From: Ramlibacter ginsenosidimutans
GTDB lineage: Bacteria; Pseudomonadota; Gammaproteobacteria; Burkholderiales; Burkholderiaceae_C
Reading direction: 5' to 3'
Length of the DNA stretch: 64,000 nucleotides
Assembly: GCF_016654015.1 (NCBI RefSeq)
Contig: NZ_JAEPWM010000004.1
Span: forward strand, 124,001 to 188,000
The translations under genes were made by a program, and so were the position numbers. The notes beneath the pieces are model-generated. The model was not told the origin of the DNA, did no database searches, and saw only the letters and a list, made by a program, of their open reading frames with translations. Of the stretch, positions 33,789 through 40,476 are shown piece after piece. Within the stretch, counting starts at the first letter, position 1; each line of letters starts with the position of its first letter.

Positions 33789-34697
33789 GTGGACTCCAAC
33801 ATCCTCGTCGGCACCGCATCGTGGACCGACAAGACGCTGATCGCCTGCGGCCGCTTCTATCCGCGGGGCTGCACGACGGCGGAACAGCGCCTGCGCTTCT
33901 ACGCGCGCGAGTTCCCGCTGGTGGAGGTCGACTCCAGCTACTACGCCATGCCGCTGCCGCAGACCGCGCAGCTGTGGGCCGACCGCACGCCCGAGGGCTT
34001 CACCTTCAACGTCAAGGCCTTCCGCCTGTTCACGGGCCACCAGGCGCTGCCGACGGCGCTCGATCGCGACCTGCAGAAGGCGCTCGGTCCGCAGCTCCCT
34101 CGCACCCTCTACTACGACAAGCTGCCGACGGAGATCCGCGCGGAGCTGTGGCGGCGGTTCCGCGCGGCGCTCGCGCCGCTGCAGGCCGCGGGCAAGCTGG
34201 GGGCCGTGCACTTCCAGTTCGCGCCCTGGCTGCTGCGCAACCGCGAGAGCATGGCGCACGTGGAGCACTGCGCCGAACAGATGCAGGGACACCTGGTGGC
34301 CGCGGAGTTCCGCCACGACACCTGGTTCTTCGGCGAGCACCTCGAGCGCACGCTCGCCTGGGAGCGCGAACTGGGGCTCGTGCACACTGTGGTCGACTCG
34401 CCCCAGGGCTTCGCGAACTGCGTGCCCTGCGTGTGGGACGTGACCAATCCGCGCCTGGCCATCGTGCGCCTGCACGGGCGCAACAAGGAGACCTGGAACA
34501 AGAAAGGGCTGGCCGCCTCGTCGAGCCGCTTCGACTACCAGTACAGCGCCGACGAACTCGCGGCCATGCTGCCGGAGATCGCGCATCTTTCCACGCAGGC
34601 CCGGCGCGTGCACGTGATCTTCAACACGAACCACGAGGACCAGGGCCAGGTCGGCGCCCGGATGATGCGCGAGCTGCTCGCGGTAAACGCCCGGTAA
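33789..34697 (+). CDS. DUF72 family protein
   Basis: A 302-residue TIM-barrel-like protein of the DUF72 (YecE-like) family: ILVGTASWTDKTLI at the start, EVDSSYYAMPLPQTAQLWAD near residue 50, FTFNVKAFRLFTGH, and the C-terminal IVRLHGRNKETW and VIFNTNHEDQGQ. The biochemical role is not known. The start is a GTG at 33789, which gives the usual N-terminus; no ATG is available. It is divergent from the helicase, with a GTAGGCTGG half repeat between them. Confidence 0.85.
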   Translation: MDSNILVGTASWTDKTLIACGRFYPRGCTTAEQRLRFYAREFPLVEVDSSYYAMPLPQTAQLWADRTPEGFTFNVKAFRLFTGHQALPTALDRDLQKALGPQLPRTLYYDKLPTEIRAELWRRFRAALAPLQAAGKLGAVHFQFAPWLLRNRESMAHVEHCAEQMQGHLVAAEFRHDTWFFGEHLERTLAWERELGLVHTVVDSPQGFANCVPCVWDVTNPRLAIVRLHGRNKETWNKKGLAASSSRFDYQYSADELAAMLPEIAHLSTQARRVHVIFNTNHEDQGQVGARMMRELLAVNAR

Positions 34698-34768
34698 ATG
34701 ATCCCAGCCCGGCAGGAGGGCGGGCGCGAGCCGCTAGACTGCACCCCGTGTTTCCCTGGAGCCATTGC

Positions 34769-35260
34769 ATGAAGTCGAGTTTCCGCCGTTCCCTCGTGGC
34801 CGCCGGCCTGGTGGCCTGCGCGCTGGCCGCGCATGCGCAGACGCCGGCGAAGCCGGCCGCTGCCGCAGCGTCCGCGACCGCGCCTGCCGACAACGGCATT
34901 GTCAGCAACCCGGAGTATGAGAAGGCCGGCCTCAACGCGGCGCACGCCTGGCTGCTGCTGCTGGATCGCAAGGACTGGGGCACCGCCTGGGACGCGTCGA
35001 GCCAGGTGTTCCGCGCCTCCGTCCCCCTGGGCACCTGGATGGACAACGTGCCCAAGCTGCGCGACCCCTTCGGGGCCTTCGTCGAGCGCGAGCCCGGCGT
35101 CCCCATCTACCGGAAGACCCTGCCCGGTCGCCCCGCGGGCGACTACGTGACGATCGCCTTCACGTCCAAGTTCGCCAAGAAGGAGAAGGTCATCGAGCTG
35201 GTGACCACGGTGCGCGAGTCCGACGGCCACTGGCGCGTGACCGGCTACGGCGTCGAGTAG
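34769..35260 (+). CDS. secreted DUF4019-like protein
   Basis: A 163-residue exported protein with a signal peptide (residues 1-23, AHAQ) and an Ala/Pro linker, then a compact domain with YEKAGLNAAHAWLLLLDRKDWGTAW-type sequence, matching DUF4019 proteins of unknown function. TGGAG lies 8 nt before the ATG. Convergent with a DUF4142 gene 6 bp away. Probably periplasmic. Confidence 0.75.
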   Translation: MKSSFRRSLVAAGLVACALAAHAQTPAKPAAAAASATAPADNGIVSNPEYEKAGLNAAHAWLLLLDRKDWGTAWDASSQVFRASVPLGTWMDNVPKLRDPFGAFVEREPGVPIYRKTLPGRPAGDYVTIAFTSKFAKKEKVIELVTTVRESDGHWRVTGYGVE

Positions 35261-35266
35261 GCACGC

Positions 35267-35845
35267 TCAGACTGCGCGCTGCCCGCGCAGCGATGCGCTG
35301 GGCAGGGCCTTGCCGGCCTTCGCATAGGAGAAGCGCAGCGACGGCAGCTGGCGTTCGGCCCAGGCCTTGAGCACCGGGTCCTCCGCCTGCGCCGCCACCT
35401 TCTCGTAGTTGGCGATGTCCGCCTGCGCGGAGGTCAGCACCACCTCGTCGACGAAGAGCCGGTCGAACTTGGCGCCGTTGAGCTTGCCCAGTTGCTTGAG
35501 CACCTTCGACTGCCGGTTGCTCGGCATAGGCGGCGCCATGCCCCGCACGTGCAGCAGGCGCAGCATCTCCGGCTGCACCGTCTGCTGGCGCGAGAGCAGC
35601 GTGCTGGCGAGGTCCTTGACCGCGGGATTGTTCGTGCGGTCCTGCGCGAGGCGGGAAGCCTCGGCCTCGAAGCGCAGGTTGGCTGCGGCGATCTGCAGGA
35701 AGCGCCGCTCCAGCCGCTGCACCGTCGGCAAGGGCTTCGCCTGCGCGGCGGCCGAGGGCGCATAGGCCTGGGCCGCGGCAGCGCCTGCGGACACGAGCGT
35801 GAAAAGCACCGCGGCTGCAAGCGCGGGGAGAGAGGGACGGGGCAT
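35267..35845 (-). CDS. secreted DUF4142 protein 1
   Basis: A 192-residue exported protein: signal peptide (about 1-25), then a helical DUF4142 domain with FLQIAAANLRFEAEASRLA and the paired-helix segment KFDRLFVDEVVLTSAQADI. DUF4142 proteins have a ferritin-like four-helix fold and unknown function and are often linked to envelope stress. It is more divergent than the DUF4142 gene upstream and lies 37 bp after it on the same strand; duplication is likely. The ATG at 35845 starts the signal peptide. Confidence 0.8.
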   Translation of the reverse strand: MPRPSLPALAAAVLFTLVSAGAAAAQAYAPSAAAQAKPLPTVQRLERRFLQIAAANLRFEAEASRLAQDRTNNPAVKDLASTLLSRQQTVQPEMLRLLHVRGMAPPMPSNRQSKVLKQLGKLNGAKFDRLFVDEVVLTSAQADIANYEKVAAQAEDPVLKAWAERQLPSLRFSYAKAGKALPSASLRGQRAV

Positions 35846-35882
35846 GGGGGACCTCCGGGTCATGCCGACGAGCGCGCGGGCG

Positions 35883-36515
35883 TCAATGCTTGCTGCCGCC
35901 CATCGTTGCCGCATTCTGGCCCGATTCGGGCAGCTTCTGCGCCGCGGCGAGATGCTCCCTCAGCGTGGGCAGGGACTTCTGCGCGAAGGCCCTCAGCTCC
36001 GGGTCCTTGACGTCCTTGCTGGCCTTCTCGAAGGTCTTGATGTCCTGCTCGTGCGCCTTGATGCCCACCTGGCGCACGAAGTCGCGGTCGAACTCCGCGC
36101 CGCTCTTCTTGCCGAGCTTGTCGATCTCCCCCCGCAGTGAGTGACGCGGCGCCGGCGGCAGCTCCACGCCGCGCGCGTTGGCGATCTTCACCAGCTCGTT
36201 GTTCGCAGCCGTGTGCTGGTCCACCAGCATGTTGGCGAAGCTGCGCACCTGCGGGTCGGTGGCCTTGCTGGCCGCGAGCTGCGCGACCTGCACCTCGAAC
36301 ATGCCGCTGTCCGCGGCCTGCTCGATGAATTTGCGGTCGCCGCGCGCGATCTTCTGCGATGGCGGCGGGGTGTTGCGCGTGCCGGTGCCGGGCTGCGCCG
36401 CGGGTGCGGCTTGTCCGCCGGTCATGGAAGTGCCCGCGCCTGCCTGTGCATGCGCCGCGGGCAGTGCGAGTGCCAGCACCAGCAGGACGGGCGCGGCGAT
36501 GAATCGTTGTTGCAT
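35883..36515 (-). CDS. secreted DUF4142 protein 2
   Basis: A 210-residue exported protein with signal peptide (1-23, AHAQ), a Gly/Pro/Thr linker to about residue 55, and a canonical DUF4142 domain: DRKFIEQAADSGMFEVQVAQL, VRSFANMLVDQHTAANNEL and FDRDFVRQVGIKAHEQDIK. A periplasmic helical protein, function unknown. It follows the Gly/Tyr-rich low-complexity protein gene by 67 bp and may be co-transcribed with it under motif sites F and G. Confidence 0.88.
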   Translation of the reverse strand: MQQRFIAAPVLLVLALALPAAHAQAGAGTSMTGGQAAPAAQPGTGTRNTPPPSQKIARGDRKFIEQAADSGMFEVQVAQLAASKATDPQVRSFANMLVDQHTAANNELVKIANARGVELPPAPRHSLRGEIDKLGKKSGAEFDRDFVRQVGIKAHEQDIKTFEKASKDVKDPELRAFAQKSLPTLREHLAAAQKLPESGQNAATMGGSKH

Positions 36516-36582
36516 GGTCTCTCCCCGGACAAAGAAATGCGGCGCCGCTTGCGCGGCGCCGCCGGATTGCTCGCTCAGTGCC

Positions 36583-38136
36583 TCACTTCTTCGTGCTGCT
36601 CGAGCCGCTGCTGCCTGAGCCGCTGCTGCCCGTGCTGCTCGATCCCGTGCTGCCGCTGCCGCTACTGCCGCTACTGCCGGTGGTGCCGCTACTGCCGCTG
36701 GCGCCGCTACTGCCGGCGCTGCCGCTACTGCCGGCGCTGCCGCCACTCATGGTGCTGCCCGCGCCGCCCATGCCGCTGGAGCCGGCAAGGCTGCTCGAGC
36801 CGCTCTGGCCGGTGGAGCCATAACCCCCCGATGAGCCCGAGCCTTGCTGCGAGCCGGCCGCGCCCGGGCTGCCCTGCGAGCCGCTGCTGCCCGAACCGGA
36901 CGAGCCGGCCATGCTGTTCTGCCCCTGGCCGCCGCTGCGGCTGTTGCGCCAGCTGGTGAACTCGTCGCTGAACTTGCGATAGCGTTCCTGGCGCCAGTTC
37001 TGGTAGTCGTTGTCCAGGTTGCGAATCTGTTCCTCGCGCCACTGGTGATAGTCCGGGTCGTGGTGCTGGCCGCCGACGTGCGTGTGCGAGCCCGTGCCGC
37101 CCTGGCCGTAGCTGGAGCCCTGGTTGCCGTACCCGCCACCCCCCTGCCCCCAGTCGCTCTGGCCATAGCCCGCGCCGCTGCCGCCGTAGCTGCCGCCCTG
37201 GCTGCCACCCTGGCTGTGGCTGCCGCCGTAGCCGCCCTGTCCGTAGCTGCCCATGCCGCCGCCGCCGAAGTTGCCCTGGCTGCTGCCGTAGCCGCCGCTC
37301 GTGCCGCCGCCGTAGCCCTGGCCTTGTGGGCCCTGGCCCATGCTGCCCATGCCGCCGCCGTGGCTGCCGTAGCCGCCCTGGCCGCCGTAGCCGGGCGGCT
37401 GGTTGTGCCCCTGGCCACCTTGCCAGCCTTGCGTGCTGCCGTAGCCGCCGCCGCCCTGCCCGTAGCCCGGGCTGCCGCCATAGCCGCCACCGCCTTGACC
37501 ATACGTGCCGCCGCCCATCTGGCCGTAGCTGCTGTTGCTACCGACGCCGCTGCTGCCCATCTGGCCGTAGCTGCTGCCGCCCATGCCACTGCCCTGGCCG
37601 TAGCTGCCGTGCATGCCGCCGCCCTGGCCACCGCTCCAGGCGCCTTGCTGGGCGCCATAACGCTGCCAATCGGTCTGGCCTGCCTGGCCGCCCCAGCTGC
37701 CCTGGCCACCCTGGCCACCTTGACCACCCTGGCCGAAAGAGGACTGGCCGTAGGTCTGGCCGCCCTGGCCGTAGCTGCCACCCGAGCCGCCGTAGCCGGG
37801 CGACTGCATGCCACCGGACTCGCGACCCCAGCCGCCCTGCCCCTGGCCGCCCTGGCCCTGTCCGTAGTCGGAGCCGGACGAGCCGCGGCCGTAGCCATGG
37901 GCTTCGCCGCCATAGCCTCCATAGCCCGAAGACTGCTGCGAGCCGAATTCGGAGCCCGAGCGGCCCTGCGCTCCGCCGGAGCCCTGGGCGCCCTGGCCGC
38001 CTTGTCCTTGCCAGTTGCTGCGCAATTCGCTGCCGCCGTAGCCTTGTCCGCGATCCTGCTGCGGGTCGCTGCCGCTGCCGCTGCTGCTGCCCCAGCGGCC
38101 CTGCCGCTCGCGGTCTTCGTAGTCACGAGACGCCAT
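36583..38136 (-). CDS. FUS-like Gly/Ser/Tyr/Gln-rich low-complexity protein
   Basis: A 517-residue protein that is almost entirely low complexity. Residues 1-350 are repeats of SYGQ, GYGG, GQGG and GGQ units, like the prion-like domains of FUS/TAF15-type RNA-binding proteins. A short structured-looking insert at about 353-397 has two DYxxWRxER units (DYHQWREEQIRNLD, DYQNWRQERYRKF). Residues 400-517 are a Gly/Ser tail ending KK. No signal peptide and no RNA-binding domain are present. AAGGAG lies upstream of the ATG at 38136. Two regulatory motifs (F, G) precede it. Phase separation or a desiccation/stress role is an inference from composition. Confidence 0.75.
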   Translation of the reverse strand: MASRDYEDRERQGRWGSSSGSGSDPQQDRGQGYGGSELRSNWQGQGGQGAQGSGGAQGRSGSEFGSQQSSGYGGYGGEAHGYGRGSSGSDYGQGQGGQGQGGWGRESGGMQSPGYGGSGGSYGQGGQTYGQSSFGQGGQGGQGGQGSWGGQAGQTDWQRYGAQQGAWSGGQGGGMHGSYGQGSGMGGSSYGQMGSSGVGSNSSYGQMGGGTYGQGGGGYGGSPGYGQGGGGYGSTQGWQGGQGHNQPPGYGGQGGYGSHGGGMGSMGQGPQGQGYGGGTSGGYGSSQGNFGGGGMGSYGQGGYGGSHSQGGSQGGSYGGSGAGYGQSDWGQGGGGYGNQGSSYGQGGTGSHTHVGGQHHDPDYHQWREEQIRNLDNDYQNWRQERYRKFSDEFTSWRNSRSGGQGQNSMAGSSGSGSSGSQGSPGAAGSQQGSGSSGGYGSTGQSGSSSLAGSSGMGGAGSTMSGGSAGSSGSAGSSGASGSSGTTGSSGSSGSGSTGSSSTGSSGSGSSGSSSTKK

Positions 38137-38207
38137 GTTGATGCTCTCCTTCGATGAATGTGGGTTCATTTGCGACGAAGGCTTCTTGCAGCTCATGGAA
38201 AGGGCCG

Positions 38208-38235
38208 TGTCCTCCATCGACCACTCAGCGTAGGA
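38208..38235 (-). promoter_or_regulatory. TCCTAC-N18-GACA motif, site F
   Basis: On the minus strand TCCTAC (38230-38235) and GACA (38208-38211, context GGACACGG) are separated by 18 nt, 71 bp upstream of the FUS-like protein start. Confidence 0.5.
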
Positions 38236-38253
38236 CCGCGCAGGAGGCCCTCC

Positions 38254-38282
38254 TGTCGGACAAGCTCCGATGGCATGTAGGA
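38254..38282 (-). promoter_or_regulatory. TCCTAC-N19-GACA motif, site G
   Basis: On the minus strand TCCTAC (38277-38282) and GACA (38254-38257, context CCGACAGG) are separated by 19 nt, upstream of site F. A perfect CAGGAG/CTCCTG hairpin at about 38241-38255 lies between the two sites. Confidence 0.48.
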
Positions 38283-38338
38283 CTGCGATTGCGTTCCTGT
38301 GCACACGGAACCTTGGTGCGCGGCGTGCCGCGTCGCAC

Positions 38339-39226
38339 CTACTCGTGCGCGAGCGTGCTCACGACGATGACGAGCGCGATGCCCAGCAGCAGCCACGCGA
38401 TCTGCGCGAGCGTTTCGCGCGCGCCCAGCCGCTTCTGCAGTTGCGGAATCAGGTCGGCCAGCGCGACATAGATGAAGCTGCTGCTCGCCACCACCAGGAA
38501 GAAAGGCAGGTAGCCCGCGAGCCGGTCGATGATCCACCACCCGGTCAGGCCTCCGAGCGGGGTCACGGCGCCGGCGAGCGACACCTTCACCAGGGCGGCG
38601 CGGCGGCTCGCGCTGGATTGGCGCAGCACGGCGAGGTCGCCGATGTGGTGCGGCACTTCGTGCGCCAGCACGGCGAAGGCGGCGACCAGCCCCAGCCGCG
38701 GATTGGCGACGAACGCGGATGCGATCAGCACGCCATCGCCGAAGCAGTGCACGCTGTCGCCCGTGAGCACGGCCCAGCCGCCGGCACGGCGCGGCGCCTG
38801 CGCGTCCGCGTGTGCATGCGAATCCGAATGCGAATGGTCGTGGCCATGCGCATGGTCGTGCACTCGCTGGTGCTCGCCTTCGACGCCGTGGTGGTGTTCA
38901 TGCCCGTGGTGCCACAGCTCCGCCTTGTCCAGCAGGAAGAAGAACACGAGGCCCACGAGCAAGGTGGCGAACAGCGGTTGCGCCGCGCGCCCGCTCTGCA
39001 TCGCTTCGGGCAGCAGGTGCATGAACGCGGTGGAGAGCAAGGCGCCTGCGGCCAGGCTCAGCAGGTGCTGCTCGGCCAGCCCGCGGGACTCTCCGCCCGT
39101 GCCCTGCTGCCAGCCCAGGCGCATCAGCGCAGCCGCGAGCCACACGCTGCCGATGCCGGCGCACAACGTGGCAAGGAGGATGATGAGGAGATTCAAGGAC
39201 TCGTTGCGGCACCGGCGCCGGTGCAT
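38339..39226 (-). CDS. ZIP-family divalent metal transporter
   Basis: A 295-residue inner-membrane protein with eight predicted helices. The ZIP metal site is visible in helix IV (HCFGDGVLIASAF) and helix V (HEVPHHIGD), and a cytoplasmic His-rich loop (HHGHEHHHGVEGEHQ, then HDHAHGHDHSHSDSHAHAD) lies between helices III and IV. It imports Zn2+, Fe2+ or similar. The start is uncertain: the ATG at 39226 is used, but a TTG ten codons later (LNLLIILLATLCAG) would also fit. It lies 32 bp after the dienelactone hydrolase gene on the same strand. Confidence 0.87.
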   Translation of the reverse strand: MHRRRCRNESLNLLIILLATLCAGIGSVWLAAALMRLGWQQGTGGESRGLAEQHLLSLAAGALLSTAFMHLLPEAMQSGRAAQPLFATLLVGLVFFFLLDKAELWHHGHEHHHGVEGEHQRVHDHAHGHDHSHSDSHAHADAQAPRRAGGWAVLTGDSVHCFGDGVLIASAFVANPRLGLVAAFAVLAHEVPHHIGDLAVLRQSSASRRAALVKVSLAGAVTPLGGLTGWWIIDRLAGYLPFFLVVASSSFIYVALADLIPQLQKRLGARETLAQIAWLLLGIALVIVVSTLAHE

Positions 39227-39258
39227 CCGTTCGTTGTTGTTGTTCCTGCTGGCCGCAC

Positions 39259-40146
39259 TCAGGCCACGCCGTGCTGGCGGAACCAGTCCAGCGCGCGCTT
39301 CCATCCGTCCTCCGCCGGCCCCTGCCGATAGCTGGCCCGGTAGTCCGCGTGGAAGGCGTGCGGCGCATCGGGATACACCACGAAGTGCGAAGCACGGGCC
39401 GCCGGCGAACCCTTCGCCAGCACCGCCTTCATCTTATCAATCGTCTCCAGCGGGATGCTGGGATCGGCCCCGCCGTACAGCCCCAGCACTGGCGCGCGCA
39501 GCGCCGCGCCCAGGTCGATCGGGTTGCGCGGCGTGACTTCGCTGGTCGTTCCCACCAGCCGCCCATACCAGGCCACGCCGGCCTTCACCGGCGCATGCGC
39601 GGCGTACAGCCACGCGATGCGGCCGCCCCAGCAGAAGCCGGTGATGCCGGCGCGGCTTGCATCGCCGCCGTTGCCCGCCGCCCAGTGCAGCGCGCCGTCG
39701 AGGTCGGCCAGCACCTGCGCATCCGGCACCTTGGCCACGACTTCGGACTGCAGCTTCGCCAGCTCGCCGTACGCGCCGGGGTCGCCCTGGCGCGCGAACA
39801 GTTCCGGCGCAATGGCCAGGTAGCCCGCGTGCGCGAGGCGGCGTGCGGTGTCGGCGATGTACTCGTGCACGCCGAAGATCTCGTGGACGACCAGCACCAC
39901 GGGCAGGTTGGTGCGGCCCGCCGGCGCGGCGCGATAGGCGGGCACCTGGAAGCCGTTGACCTGGTAGGTGATCTCGCCCGCGACGAGCCCCTCGCTTGGC
40001 GTGCGGATGGCCGTCTGCGCCGCCAGCCGTCCCGCCGCGGCGGCGTAGCCCACGCCGAGCGCGGCCTTGAGGGCCGTGCGCCGGCTGGCGGGCGCGCCAC
40101 CCGGCAGCAGGGCGCGCAAATCGTTCTCGAAGTCGGCGTTCGACAT
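39259..40146 (-). CDS. dienelactone hydrolase-family protein with Tat-type leader
   Basis: A 295-residue alpha/beta hydrolase of the dienelactone hydrolase family. The Cys nucleophile is in GFCWGGR, Asp in YGGADPSIP and His in DAPHAFHADYR; E in VVHEIFGVHEY is the conserved partner of the Cys. An N-terminal SRRTALKAALG segment looks like a twin-arginine leader, so the enzyme is probably exported. Substrates are lactones or esters; the specific one is unknown. It is divergent from a 4-oxalocrotonate-tautomerase-like gene, which would suit aromatic degradation. Confidence 0.85.
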   Translation of the reverse strand: MSNADFENDLRALLPGGAPASRRTALKAALGVGYAAAAGRLAAQTAIRTPSEGLVAGEITYQVNGFQVPAYRAAPAGRTNLPVVLVVHEIFGVHEYIADTARRLAHAGYLAIAPELFARQGDPGAYGELAKLQSEVVAKVPDAQVLADLDGALHWAAGNGGDASRAGITGFCWGGRIAWLYAAHAPVKAGVAWYGRLVGTTSEVTPRNPIDLGAALRAPVLGLYGGADPSIPLETIDKMKAVLAKGSPAARASHFVVYPDAPHAFHADYRASYRQGPAEDGWKRALDWFRQHGVA

Positions 40147-40269
40147 GGGAGTTCGTTCCTGGACAAAGCGGCGAGTCTGGGAGTCTACGCGGCAGAGAGA
40201 CGGGCAGACTCCTCGGCCCGCCGCGTCCGGACTGCAGCAGACTACGGGGTTTTGCAACCAGGAGAACTC

Positions 40270-40464
40270 ATGCCCACCATTCGCGTCGACCTGTTCGAAG
40301 GCCGCACCCCGGAACAGAAGCGCAACCTCGTCAAGGCACTCACGCAAGCCTGCGTCGACACGCTGGGCAGCAAGCCCGAGTCCGTGGACATCCTGCTGTT
40401 CGACATCAAGCCGTCCGACTGGGCCACCGGCGGCGTGCTCTGGTCGGACAAGCCGAAGTCGTAA
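40270..40464 (+). CDS. 4-oxalocrotonate tautomerase-family protein
   Basis: A 64-residue tautomerase. After Met removal the catalytic Pro1 is exposed (PTIRVDLFEGRTPEQKRNL), the family hallmark. These enzymes shift double bonds in 2-hydroxymuconate-like compounds. GGAG lies about 5 nt before the ATG at 40270. Only 12 bp separate its end from the convergent paoC-like gene. It may act with the divergent dienelactone hydrolase. Confidence 0.87.
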   Translation: MPTIRVDLFEGRTPEQKRNLVKALTQACVDTLGSKPESVDILLFDIKPSDWATGGVLWSDKPKS

Positions 40465-40476
40465 GGGACGCTGGCG

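Noticed and set aside
36844..38157. Ala-rich open frame antisense to the FUS-like gene
   Set aside because: It mirrors the repetitive Gly codons of the real gene; the FUS-like frame has a ribosome-binding site, a plausible start and an embedded non-repetitive segment.
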